This document shows, one piece after another, positions 34,687-42,603 of a DNA stretch of 44,500 bases. The notes beneath the pieces are model-generated. The model searched no databases, had not been told where the DNA came from, and saw only the letters and a program-made list of their open reading frames with translations. This stretch comes from a virus: IMG/VR virus record IMGVR_UViG_3300046463_000343, positions 1 to 44,500 of that record, one strand, 5' to 3'. How positions within the stretch are numbered: position 1 is the first letter of the stretch; the number at the start of each line of letters is the position of its first letter. A program made the translations under genes and the position numbers.

Positions 34687-35727
34687 TTAGCTATAGAACT
34701 TATGTTCGAGCGCCCCGGCCGGTGCCGGTTCCTGTACTGGTGCGTTCGGGAAATGCCTGCGGGCCTGCTCGATCTCGGCCGCCCGTTGCGGGTCTGCTGC
34801 CTGCCCCTGCTGCTGGCGGAGCTCCTCCTGGTAGGCCTCCTCCGGGTCCAGCGGCGGCGCCGCGTCCACAGGGTTATCCACGGCTGTGGATTTCGTCAGG
34901 TCGTCCAGCGTCGCGTGGATCCACTGAATGTGGTCGTCCCCGAGCCGGTGGTAGCCCGGCGGGAGCCCGGCCTTCTTCCATGCCGCCCGGAACGTTGCCC
35001 GGACCGGCGGCGTGAGCTGCCCGACAAGGTCCTTGACCTCCGCCTGCGCGGGCGTCATGCCCTGATCCGGTTCGACCGGCGCCGGCTGCTGTGTGGGCTG
35101 CTGCGGGGCTGGTTCCTGCTGGGTGGGCGCCGGTGCCTGCTGCTGCGTCGCGGGCTGCTGCGCCGGGGCTGCGGTGTCCTCTTCGAGCACGTTCGCCTCC
35201 GGCTGCACCGGGACCTCGATGACCTCAAGCTCTTTCGGCGCCTCCGTGACTCCCCACATGAGTGTCCCCTGGATTGTCGGGCCCATGTACCCATTGTTGT
35301 AGAGCGAAAGCCCGAAACCGTCCCCGAGGTTCACCGCGCAGCGTTTGAGCGCCTGGCTCTCCGCAGTCTTCATCGCGAAATCGTGGAGATCTCCCCGCAT
35401 GTACTCGGGCTGCGTGTGTGCCCCGACCGCGTACTCCGTGTACGTCGCCAGTACCGTTCCGTCGGGCGCGTTGACCGTGAGCTTCACGCCCGCCTTGTAC
35501 CCGACGTCGAGCGCCGGCTTGCCGTTCTTTGTCGTCGTCGGGGCCTCGTAGATGAGGTCCATGCAGATGACCTCCTGGCTCCACCGCCCGAAACCAAACA
35601 CGCGGGTCAGGTGTACCCGGATGTCGTGCGCTTCGAGGTGGCTCATCCCCCGGAGATTCTGCACCCGTGTGGGCTCGACCGGATTCAGAAGGAACTGAAT
35701 CTGTTGTGGTGTCAAATAACTGGACAT
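34687..35727 (-). CDS. Rad52/Rad22-type single-strand annealing protein
   Basis: 346 residues from ATG 35727. The N-terminal 150 residues show the Rad52 fold: YLTPQQIQFLLNPVEPTRVQ, HDIRVHLTRVFGFGRWSQEV, LTVNAPDGTVLATYTEYAVG and AESQALKRCAVNLGDGFGLS. It anneals complementary single strands during phage recombination. A long Gln/Pro/Ala linker (about 180-235) and a helical C-terminal domain ending in EHKFYS follow; the latter may contact SSB or replication proteins. Neighbours are a Gam-like inhibitor before and the initiator after; a Cas4-like exonuclease lies downstream. Confidence 0.86.
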   Translation of the reverse strand: MSSYLTPQQIQFLLNPVEPTRVQNLRGMSHLEAHDIRVHLTRVFGFGRWSQEVICMDLIYEAPTTTKNGKPALDVGYKAGVKLTVNAPDGTVLATYTEYAVGAHTQPEYMRGDLHDFAMKTAESQALKRCAVNLGDGFGLSLYNNGYMGPTIQGTLMWGVTEAPKELEVIEVPVQPEANVLEEDTAAPAQQPATQQQAPAPTQQEPAPQQPTQQPAPVEPDQGMTPAQAEVKDLVGQLTPPVRATFRAAWKKAGLPPGYHRLGDDHIQWIHATLDDLTKSTAVDNPVDAAPPLDPEEAYQEELRQQQGQAADPQRAAEIEQARRHFPNAPVQEPAPAGALEHKFYS

Positions 35728-35758
35728 GGCTCTCCCTTGCCTTGTGGTGCTGATGGGT

Positions 35759-36331
35759 CTAGCTGGTTTTGATCGTGACCGTGAACGGCTGCGGTGCTGC
35801 GGTGATCTTGATGCCCGGGACAATGTCGCCGGTCTCTGGGTCTACGGCCTGCCCGTCCTGCGCGAGGAGCTCTTTCTTGATTGCGACAAGCTTGATTTTC
35901 TCCGTGATCTGGAGGAGGTGCTTGCGGTCCTCGTCGGACTTCGCCCATGCCACGGCGGCGTCCTCGTCCTCGAGGGTCCATTTGTCCTGTGCGGGCAGGG
36001 ACTTGAGCACGCCGAACGGGGTGCTAATCGTCTTGCGGGTCTTCTCGTCGCGGGCCCGTTCCGCGAGTGCGTAGCCTTCGAGTGATGCCCGGAGGCGGAT
36101 GGCCTGGGCCTGCAGCGGTTCGTTTACCGCGGTCTCCCATGCGGTGATCTTCTCCCGCTCCGTGGCGGCGAGGTCCGCGTTCGCCGTGATGCGCTGCTCG
36201 ACGGCCCGGAGGGTGCGGAGCATCCGCCCGGCTTCCTCGTCGTCGTTGTCGCGGATGCCCTCGATAAAGCTCTCCGGCCGGATCGGGTCGTGTGTTTCCA
36301 GGAATTCGTCTAGTGCTTCATGTTCGCTCAT
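35759..36331 (-). CDS. Gam-like host-nuclease inhibitor
   Basis: 190 residues. A long charged helical segment (LRTLRAVEQRITANADLAAT, EREKITAWETAVNEPLQAQA, IRLRASLEGYALAERARDEK) is followed by KTISTPFGVLKSLPAQDKW and DEDAAVAWAKSDED, the pattern of Mu Gam/DUF-type proteins that coat DNA ends and block RecBCD-like or AddAB/AdnAB-type nucleases. The ATG is six bases after TATGAT of promoter element H, giving a leaderless first gene of the recombination-replication operon. Confidence 0.78.
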   Translation of the reverse strand: MSEHEALDEFLETHDPIRPESFIEGIRDNDDEEAGRMLRTLRAVEQRITANADLAATEREKITAWETAVNEPLQAQAIRLRASLEGYALAERARDEKTRKTISTPFGVLKSLPAQDKWTLEDEDAAVAWAKSDEDRKHLLQITEKIKLVAIKKELLAQDGQAVDPETGDIVPGIKITAAPQPFTVTIKTS

Positions 36332-36337
36332 GCGTCG

Positions 36338-36354
36338 ATCATAACCTAGGTTTC
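36338..36354 (-). promoter_or_regulatory. Promoter/operator element H (leaderless)
   Basis: GAAACCTAGGTTATGAT, -10 at 36338-36343, six bases before ATG 36331 of the Gam-like gene. GGGCGCA is ten bases upstream of GAAACC. Likely promoter of the recombination-replication operon. Confidence 0.75.
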
Positions 36355-36430
36355 TAAGTATTTATGCGCCCGCCTGCGTATCCTCCCGAGTGGTGTGATC
36401 CTTCTCATTCGGGTATCGGGCCCAAGTGGT

Positions 36431-37270
36431 CTACGGGACCACGTTGCGCGGCGGCTTCCCAAGCAGAATCGTCCATTCCGGCGCCGACATGTCGCTCGAC
36501 TGCCGGAGCCCGTACTCCGCCTGGAGCTTCCGGACCGCCCGGTGCGTCACTTCATCGAACCGGCCCGTGACAAGGACGTCATAGTCCCAGTCGTACGCGA
36601 CAAGTGCTGCCTGCAGCACGCGGACAATGTGGCCGCTGTCCCCGTACCCAATGCTGTACGTCATCGCCGTGGGGAGGATGCTCTTCCACACATTCTCATT
36701 GACCGTGCCCGTGACTGGTACGCCCCAGCGCTCCTGCAGAAGCTTCGCCATTGCCCCGCACCAGCTATCGAAGATGCCGTGCTGCTCCGGCGCCGCGAAC
36801 ACCATCTGGAAGAATTGGACGTCGTCGCCCTTGTCCCCCAGCTCCAGCTCGCGCTCGCCCGGTCGGCCCGTCCCCCACTCGTGCTCGTGCCTGACCTCAT
36901 CCTCGACGCGCTGCTCCATGCGCTGCGCTTCCGCGGTCTCCGTGAGTTTCTTCGCTGCTGCCGGTGTCCCCATGAACACGTACCACCCATCCTCGTACGG
37001 CTCGAAACCGTATGCGTTCGCTCCGTCGATCGGGCCCTCCGCCCGTACCGCAATTCCGTAGTGCCGCGGGTGGTCGTCGTCGCCCTTGCGCGGCGCCACC
37101 CATCCCTCCAGTGCGACGCCTGCCGCGTCCGCGAGCCTGCCCGCGAGGTCCTGGATGTCCGCATGCACGTACGTGGCCTTGCCGCCGGCCGTGATCCTCC
37201 GAATGCAGCGCTTCTTGTAGGTGGGTGCTGCCGGGTTTCCCCAGTCACGACTAAGGGCAGGATTCGTCAT
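36431..37270 (-). CDS. Cell-wall-binding protein with two peptidoglycan-binding-like repeats
   Basis: 279 residues. The N-terminus (SRDWGNPAAPTYKKRCIRRI, GGKATYVHADIQDLAGRLAD) resembles starts of actinophage M15-type lysins, but the SxHxxGxAxD zinc signature is not present (HPRHYGIAVRAEG instead), so activity is doubtful. The C-terminal half holds two PG_binding_1-like units: LELGDKGDDVQFFQMVF to GTVNENVWKSILP, and GYGDSGHIVRVLQAALV to EVTHRAVRKLQAEYG. Last gene of the lysis cassette; possibly an accessory lysin. Confidence 0.62.
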   Translation of the reverse strand: MTNPALSRDWGNPAAPTYKKRCIRRITAGGKATYVHADIQDLAGRLADAAGVALEGWVAPRKGDDDHPRHYGIAVRAEGPIDGANAYGFEPYEDGWYVFMGTPAAAKKLTETAEAQRMEQRVEDEVRHEHEWGTGRPGERELELGDKGDDVQFFQMVFAAPEQHGIFDSWCGAMAKLLQERWGVPVTGTVNENVWKSILPTAMTYSIGYGDSGHIVRVLQAALVAYDWDYDVLVTGRFDEVTHRAVRKLQAEYGLRQSSDMSAPEWTILLGKPPRNVVP

Positions 37271-37308
37271 GAAACGAATCCTACCCCGTAGTCGTATCCT
37301 TTGTTGCG

Positions 37309-37818
37309 TTACGCCACCGGAGCGTCTGCCGGTGCGGCGGCCGGGGCCTCCGGTGCGGTGAATGCCGGCATGGCGTCCAGCGTCACCGGCGCCGGGTCGC
37401 TGATAGTCGTGACATCCACAGCGGCCGGGGCTGCCGGCGGTTCTGCTGCGGGTGCTGCGGCCTTGATCGCTGCCAGCTTGGCATCAAATTCAGCGGCCGT
37501 CATGGGTGCGGGTGCAGGTGCGGGGTTCACGGTCGGTACTGCGGTCGCTGCTGCGGAAACCTGTTTCGGCGCTTCGGTGTCGACCGGCGCCTGCGGCGGG
37601 GTGAGCGCCGCGGCGCCTGCATCCCGGAGCGGGTCGCTCTTCCACCATGCCGAGACCGCGGATACCGCGAGCGTCGCAACCAGGAACGCGAGGCCCTCGC
37701 CCTTGCCGAGGAACGCGAACGTGTCCGGGGTGAGCTGTGCCGTGAGCTGCAGGAACAGCCCGACGATCATGCCGACGGCCGCGCCGGCGGTCACCTTCGG
37801 GGAAACTTGGGTCTTCAT
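37309..37818 (-). CDS. Holin-like protein with long Ala/Pro tail
   Basis: 169 residues from ATG 37818 (GGAGAAC upstream). Two hydrophobic spans: VTAGAAVGMIVGLFLQLTAQ (9-28) and EGLAFLVATLAVSAVSAWW (41-59). The tail (about 60-169) is Ala/Pro-rich with acidic and basic residues, as in phage phi29-like/actinophage holins with extended tails. It would permeabilise the membrane so that the endolysin encoded just before reaches the wall. Confidence 0.8.
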   Translation of the reverse strand: MKTQVSPKVTAGAAVGMIVGLFLQLTAQLTPDTFAFLGKGEGLAFLVATLAVSAVSAWWKSDPLRDAGAAALTPPQAPVDTEAPKQVSAAATAVPTVNPAPAPAPMTAAEFDAKLAAIKAAAPAAEPPAAPAAVDVTTISDPAPVTLDAMPAFTAPEAPAAAPADAPVA

Positions 37819-37832
37819 GCTTTGTTCTCCTT

Positions 37833-38912
37833 CTAGAGTGTCGTACTGAGTTTGGTGGCTAGCGCCGTGAGCATGGCGCCCGGGATCTCCGCCTTGAGCT
37901 TGGTCACGAATGCGTCGACGTCGAACGGTGCGCCGCTGCCGTTGTCCGTGATCGCCTTTACTGCCGTGGCTACCCGGTCGCCCTGGGCTGCCGTGTTGGC
38001 CCGGACCTCCGCGACGACGGTGTTGGTGTCCTCGTGGTCGAGCTGCTGCACGAAAGTGTCCACGGTGTAGGAGATGTCCTCGCCCAGGCACTCGATGCCG
38101 GCCGGGATGGTCTGCACTGCCCCGTCCGCGTAGACCTTGTAGAATCCATGGGTTGCCATCCACTGGTAGGCGGCGAGGGTCTGCGAGTCCGGGATGTGCC
38201 GGCGGTGGACGGCGTTCCCAATCCAGATCGCGTCGTTTCCGGGTGCTTTGGCAATAATCAGTGGCATGTCGTCATCCTCTGGTGTTGTGGCGGGTGCCGC
38301 CGGTGTGGTGATGGTTCCCTCGGTGTTGATTCCGCCCGGGATCCCGTACTTGAGCAGGGTGGCCCTGTCGCCGTAGAAGATGTCTGAGTCTCCGCCGCTG
38401 ACGTTGGTGTCCGCGTTCTGCCACATCGCCACATCGGACCATGGTGCGGGGCTGCCCGGCCCGACGGGGTTGTACTCCGGGTCGATGAGGCCACCCCCGC
38501 GCTGCGCGAGCGGCGCCCAGTTCCATCGACGGCGGACGTTGGGCCCGGCGTAGTCCATGGCCCAGCATCCCGAGAGGCGGTGCAGCTCGTCCTCGAACGC
38601 GCAGCACCACGTCACCGGGTCTGCCGGCCATGGCGTGTAGACGGAATCCTCGATGTCCAGCACAAGGAAGTCGCCCGGCTGCGCGTTGATCGCCGCCCAG
38701 AAAGCCTGGGCCTCCGCCTGCGGGTTTCCCCATGCCGGGAAGTGGTAGTGCCCGACGATGAGGCCCTCTGCCCTCGCCTGCGCTACCTGTGCGTCGTGGT
38801 TCCCGTTGACCTTGTAGGTCCCCTGGGTGTACTTGACGTAGACAAACTGCATGCCCGCGAAATTGACGCTCGCCGGCTGCCATCCTGAGATGTCGCACCC
38901 TTGTATGCTCAT
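37833..38912 (-). CDS. Endolysin with GH25-type muramidase domain
   Basis: 359 residues. The N-terminal 190 residues fit a GH25-type lysozyme: GCDISGWQ (Asp7), FVYVKYTQGTYK, IVGHYHFPAWGN, and FLVLDIED with Asp86 and Glu88 as catalytic pair. After a Thr/Pro linker (TEGTITTPAAPATTPEDDD) comes a C-terminal domain (DDMPLIIAKAPGNDAIWIGN, then WMATHGFYKVYADG and helices to the end) probably for wall binding or multimerisation. It has no signal peptide, so needs the holin. ATG lies six bases after TACGCT. Confidence 0.84.
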   Translation of the reverse strand: MSIQGCDISGWQPASVNFAGMQFVYVKYTQGTYKVNGNHDAQVAQARAEGLIVGHYHFPAWGNPQAEAQAFWAAINAQPGDFLVLDIEDSVYTPWPADPVTWCCAFEDELHRLSGCWAMDYAGPNVRRRWNWAPLAQRGGGLIDPEYNPVGPGSPAPWSDVAMWQNADTNVSGGDSDIFYGDRATLLKYGIPGGINTEGTITTPAAPATTPEDDDMPLIIAKAPGNDAIWIGNAVHRRHIPDSQTLAAYQWMATHGFYKVYADGAVQTIPAGIECLGEDISYTVDTFVQQLDHEDTNTVVAEVRANTAAQGDRVATAVKAITDNGSGAPFDVDAFVTKLKAEIPGAMLTALATKLSTTL

Positions 38913-38938
38913 GCTCGTAGCGTACCGTACCCTTTGTT
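38913..38938 (-). promoter_or_regulatory. Possible lysis promoter with TACGCT box
   Basis: TACGCT is six bases before ATG 38912 of the endolysin. Upstream AACAAAGGGTACG (38926-38938) recurs with one change at 37293-37305 before the next lysis gene but one. Weak evidence. Confidence 0.35.
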
Positions 38939-39320
38939 ATTCGTAGAGGTCCGCGGGCCACGCCGGCGGCGGCGGCGGGAGCTGCTTGTAGATGTGCTCC
39001 CGGAGTGCCTCGATGTATCGGCGGATGGCCCTGTCTCGGCGGTCCTGCCGCTCAACCCTCGCGGTCTCGCGCTCCTCCATCGCCTCGACCCTGGTCCGGA
39101 GCCCTGCAATCTCCGTCGCCTTGCTGGCCTTCTCCTCCTGCACCTGGTCAAGGAGTGCGCTGTTGCTCGCGAGAAGGTCCTTGTACTGCGTCACCAGATT
39201 GTTGTCCCCGGTGAGGAGATTCTGCTCGCGGGTGCTCTTCCGGTTCATCCGGATAGTGAAATATGTGGTGACGAGACCGACCGCGAGTGTTGCCAGTCCC
39301 ATCATGACGCCGGAGTCCAT
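38937..39320 (-). CDS. Single-span membrane protein with coiled coil, lysis accessory
   Basis: 127 residues: one N-terminal hydrophobic span (VMMGLATLAVGLVTTYFTIR), then a long coiled coil (LLDQVQEEKASKATEIAGLR, TRVEAMEERETARVERQDRR) and a Pro-rich end (PPPPPAWPADLYE). This topology is found in holin partners and spanin-like proteins in phage lysis cassettes. Position between the four-span protein and endolysin supports lysis function. Confidence 0.68.
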   Translation of the reverse strand: MDSGVMMGLATLAVGLVTTYFTIRMNRKSTREQNLLTGDNNLVTQYKDLLASNSALLDQVQEEKASKATEIAGLRTRVEAMEERETARVERQDRRDRAIRRYIEALREHIYKQLPPPPPAWPADLYE

Positions 39321-39811
39321 TACGCGCGGTCCTCCTGGCCTTCTTCTGTCTCCGGCTTGGGTGCCGGGCCCGGGGCCTCGACCAGCTCAAAATGGAGCGG
39401 CGCCGGGTTGACCATGCGGGCGAGGCCCTGGAGCGCGACGACCATGCCGGCGAACAGGACAACGCTCAGCCAGTAGCGTGTCTGCCCCGTGGCCGTGAAC
39501 TGCTGCGCTGCTGCGATCGCGTAATTGATCGTCCATATGGTGAACAGTCCCGTGGTAAGCCCGAGGGAGCGGGATTGGTCCGCCCGGAACGCTGCCGCCA
39601 CAAGGAACGCCCCGTTGACTATCCAGATGATGCCCCACACGCTGAGCGGGAGGATCGCGCTGATGATGTCCATCGCCTGCACTGTGGGGAGCGCCCATGG
39701 CCCGACGTAGGAGAGCCCGAAACCGACGGACACGAACGCGAAACCGAGTAACGCTGCTCCTCGCGGGCCGTGGAGTTTCGACCAGTGCCAAAGCTTTTTG
39801 TGGATCCCCAT
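39320..39811 (-). CDS. Four-span membrane protein, candidate holin/antiholin
   Basis: 163 residues with about four hydrophobic spans (GAALLGFAFVSVGFGLSYVG; ILPLSVWGIIWIVNGAFLVA; LGLTTGLFTIWTINYAIAAA; YWLSVVLFAGMVVALQGLAR) and a short acidic cytoplasmic tail (ETEEGQEDRA). The start overlaps the previous stop (TAATG). Together with the 37309 and 38937 genes it gives three membrane proteins around one endolysin. Confidence 0.7.
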   Translation of the reverse strand: MGIHKKLWHWSKLHGPRGAALLGFAFVSVGFGLSYVGPWALPTVQAMDIISAILPLSVWGIIWIVNGAFLVAAAFRADQSRSLGLTTGLFTIWTINYAIAAAQQFTATGQTRYWLSVVLFAGMVVALQGLARMVNPAPLHFELVEAPGPAPKPETEEGQEDRA

Positions 39812-40428
39812 TACCAGCCCCAGGCGGTGTACTCGATACGGACCGTCGATGATGCGTACGCGACGCCGGCGCCCGTCGTTACTCCGCCGTAGATGGTGGA
39901 GAGGGTCTGCGTGAACGGTGATCCCGCGACGTCAATTTTCTTGTCTCGGCCCGAGGTGTAGGAGTCGCCGTTCGTGAACTGCACGCTGATCAGGCCGTTG
40001 GGGAACGGTGTCGGGAATGTGATCGAGAAGTACCCGGAGGCGTCCGTCGTGATGACAATCGATCCGACCTGCACGATCGGCAGAATGGATCCATCGTTGA
40101 GCGATGTCTGGAGCGTCCCGTAGTTGGTCAGCCGGCCGGCGGTGCCCGGGCCGATATACATTTTTGCCCCGCCCATCCCTACCCAGCCGGAGGTTCCCTT
40201 CGCCTCGATGGTCTTGCTCGCCCCGTTCCAGACCACGAGCGGGTTGGTGTCGCTGACCGGCCGGCCGTCGGTGTTCATGGCCGCGGCCACGGTGTCGCCG
40301 GCGGCACGGTTCGTGACCGGGACCACGGAGCGGATGCTCGACGATAGCCGCCTCTGGTCATTCACGTAGTCGTATGCGTCCGAGCCGATTGGGATGACGA
40401 GACCCTCCGCCGTTATGAAACCTGCCAT
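39811..40428 (-). CDS. Tail-tip / receptor-binding-side structural protein
   Basis: 205 residues. The N-terminus (MAGFITAEGLVIPIGSDAYD) and NGASKTIEAKGTSGWVGMGG resemble phage fibre knobs. The C-terminal part contains SITFPTPFPNGLISVQFTNG, a strand-turn motif typical of gp53-like phage tail-fibre tips, and ends VRIEYTAWGW. Likely trimeric and involved in host recognition. It lies between minor tail and lysis genes, the normal place for this type. Confidence 0.75.
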   Translation of the reverse strand: MAGFITAEGLVIPIGSDAYDYVNDQRRLSSSIRSVVPVTNRAAGDTVAAAMNTDGRPVSDTNPLVVWNGASKTIEAKGTSGWVGMGGAKMYIGPGTAGRLTNYGTLQTSLNDGSILPIVQVGSIVITTDASGYFSITFPTPFPNGLISVQFTNGDSYTSGRDKKIDVAGSPFTQTLSTIYGGVTTGAGVAYASSTVRIEYTAWGW

Positions 40429-40429
40429 G

Positions 40430-41431
40430 CTAACTCCAATCCACGCTTAGTGCTCCGCTGCTGCCGTTTTCCCCTACTCCGGTGAAGCCTGCGTACGGGT
40501 CTCCCGCTATGCTAATGCCGCCACCCGCCTGGATTGTTGCAGCGAAACTCAGGGGCAACGTGATCCAGTCGCCGCCCCAGCCTGCCGGGACACTGAAATC
40601 GAACGGGCCCGCTGCCCTGCTGGGCTCGGTGCTGCCCCGGGAAACTGATGTGTGCGCGTATAGGTGGATGGTCGCCGCGCTGTTGTAGGCGCCGGCCTGG
40701 CGCCGTGGCGGGAGCCAGAATCGGATCGCGCTAATGGTCTTGTTTGCCAGCCCGAGCGTGCCGCCGTTGTAGAACCATGAGCCCGTGCTCACCGGGACGT
40801 ACCCGCTGCCGGAGTAGACGTTCTGCCCGTAGTAGCTGTTCCATCCGCCATAGGTTGCCGTCCATGTCCCGGAGTCCTGGCATGGGACCAGCGAGTTCGA
40901 TGCTGCGGTCTGCTGCGGTGGTGCCGCGACGGCCGGTGCCGTGGGGATGGGTGCCGGCGTGAAAACGGTCAGCGCCATGATGGCGTACAGGAGCCCGTTC
41001 ATCTCCAGGGTGATCGCGACGTCCCCGACCGTCGGCGTGTAGCCGGCCGCCCGCTGCGCCGTGTAGACCGTGCCGTTAATTTTCACGCTGCATGTTGCCG
41101 CTCCGGCGGTGAACGCCGTGATGGTCCCCGTCCCCGACAGGCTCGGCCGGGCGTCCGTGATCCACATGACATAGTAGATGCTCGTCTTCCCCACGGTCGC
41201 CAGCGCGAGGACGCACGGTGCCCCGTTGTATGGTGTGAGACCGTTGTTCCAGATCGCATTCACAAGGTTGCCGCCCGACGACACAAGCCATGTTGCCGGC
41301 CCGACCGCGGGGTTCTGTGATTGCGTGACCACCCCGGACCGGAGCTCGACCGTGGCGCCCTGGCTGACCATGTCCGAGAACGTCCCCACGAGCCGGCTGA
41401 TCTCCACGGCGCTGCTGTGTTCTGTGCTCAT
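40430..41431 (-). CDS. Minor tail protein, 333 residues
   Basis: From ATG 41431 (ATGA overlap). Residues 1-130 are strand-rich (GATVELRSGVVTQSQNPAVG, TPTVGDVAITLEMNGLLYAI), followed by a Pro/Ala hinge and a C-terminal domain of about 190 residues (TWTATYGGWNSYYGQNVYSG, ISAIRFWLPPRRQAGAYNSA, FSVPAGWGGDWITLPLSFAA) resembling carbohydrate-binding jelly rolls. A role in wall-polymer recognition is plausible. Confidence 0.78.
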   Translation of the reverse strand: MSTEHSSAVEISRLVGTFSDMVSQGATVELRSGVVTQSQNPAVGPATWLVSSGGNLVNAIWNNGLTPYNGAPCVLALATVGKTSIYYVMWITDARPSLSGTGTITAFTAGAATCSVKINGTVYTAQRAAGYTPTVGDVAITLEMNGLLYAIMALTVFTPAPIPTAPAVAAPPQQTAASNSLVPCQDSGTWTATYGGWNSYYGQNVYSGSGYVPVSTGSWFYNGGTLGLANKTISAIRFWLPPRRQAGAYNSAATIHLYAHTSVSRGSTEPSRAAGPFDFSVPAGWGGDWITLPLSFAATIQAGGGISIAGDPYAGFTGVGENGSSGALSVDWS

Positions 41432-42603
41432 CCGAGGTACTTCTTCTTCTTGTTGATTGCCGCGATCGCAGCAATGTCCGTGTCGAGGACGTCGACGGTG
41501 TAGTCCATCGTTGCCCCGACGTTGCCGTTGCCTCCGATGGTAACGCTCGAGATCGTCCCCGGCAGAGGCCATTCCGTGCCGTCGAAGATCGGCATCATGA
41601 GCGTCACCGGGTCTCCGGTCTCGATGCCCGGGTGAATCTTTGCCGTGAACGGGATGGTGGATGATCTGGACTTGATGATCGACTGCAGCATTGTGGTCGC
41701 GTCGGCCTGCACGCTGGACTGGTCCGTCGCGAAATTGGCTTGGTGCTCGTACGGTACGTGCCCGTGCGGGCCGTCCCAGTCGAGGGGCCCGCCGCGCTGC
41801 ACAACGACCGCCTGCAGCTCCGCCCCGTTGGAAAGGACTGTCCTGGATACGACCGCGTTGTAGAGGCCGGCGTAGAGTGCGCTGCGCTTCGCCGTGACGA
41901 GGTTGGCGTCGTGGTCTCCGCCCTTGACCGTCCACACCGATGTCGTCTGCGGTGCGTAAACGGAAAGCTGTCCGCCGCCCGTCACCCGGAGGCCTGCCCC
42001 GATGGCGTCCGCGAGCTGCTGCACCGTCGCCATCCTGTCGCCCTTATAGACCACCGTCGCCGGGACCGGCCGGTCCGTGAGCGCCCCGTCGATAACGACG
42101 TTCATGAACGGCTTGCAGACCCTCGCCAGCTCCCCGAACACGGTCGCCCCGGCGGCCGGGGTCTCCGGCGCGAGGAACCTGTTCGCACTGACCACCGTCG
42201 TCAGGTCGTCGGCCTGTATGGCGATGGTGTGCGTCCCCGCCACCCACGTCTTCACGCCGCCCGGCTGGTACAGCCTCCACGATTCCGCCGGCTCGCTCCT
42301 GGTGATCCTCTGAAACGCGAGGTCCACGCTGCTGCTCCCACAAATGAGTTTCGACTGGACCATGCCCCCGCCCACGCTCAGCGGGTCCTCGTATCCCCAC
42401 GGGAGGAGCTTCGCGTCCGGGTCAAGGAACGTGAACGTCCCCTGCCCTTTGGTCTGCCGTGTCTTGTCCCAGTTGATCGACCACGATGTGGCCGGCACAT
42501 TCGGGTAAACGAGCTGCTGGTTGTACCAGATATTGAACACCATGGAGACGTCGGCGGCGCTCTCGCGGAGCGCGTCCAGCATGTCTGTTGGGAGAGTTCT
42601 CAT
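41428..42603 (-). CDS. Minor tail protein (DUF5047-like baseplate protein)
   Basis: 391 residues from ATG 42603 (ATGA overlap). Motifs MVFNIWYNQQLVYPNVPATS, TFTFLDPDAKLLPWGYEDPL, AIQADDLTTVVSANRFLAPE, VIDGALTDRPVPATVVYKGD and LADAIGAGLRVTGGGQLSVY follow the order of actinophage DUF5047-type tail proteins, which are baseplate-hub-like. The C-terminus is basic (NKKKKYLG). Confidence 0.82.
   Translation of the reverse strand: MRTLPTDMLDALRESAADVSMVFNIWYNQQLVYPNVPATSWSINWDKTRQTKGQGTFTFLDPDAKLLPWGYEDPLSVGGGMVQSKLICGSSSVDLAFQRITRSEPAESWRLYQPGGVKTWVAGTHTIAIQADDLTTVVSANRFLAPETPAAGATVFGELARVCKPFMNVVIDGALTDRPVPATVVYKGDRMATVQQLADAIGAGLRVTGGGQLSVYAPQTTSVWTVKGGDHDANLVTAKRSALYAGLYNAVVSRTVLSNGAELQAVVVQRGGPLDWDGPHGHVPYEHQANFATDQSSVQADATTMLQSIIKSRSSTIPFTAKIHPGIETGDPVTLMMPIFDGTEWPLPGTISSVTIGGNGNVGATMDYTVDVLDTDIAAIAAINKKKKYLG

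Noticed and set aside
8579-36354. Palindrome copies as phage attachment or integration sites
   Set aside because: Eight copies all in promoter position with a -10 box and no integrase in the window; a regulatory role fits better.
36431-37270. M15 D,D-peptidase call for the N-terminal domain
   Set aside because: The zinc-binding SxHxxGxAxD signature is not found, only a similar protein start, so no enzymatic assignment is made.
36395-37291. 298-codon plus-strand frame
   Set aside because: Mirror of the peptidoglycan-binding-repeat gene; low-complexity, no ribosome site and against the uniform gene direction.
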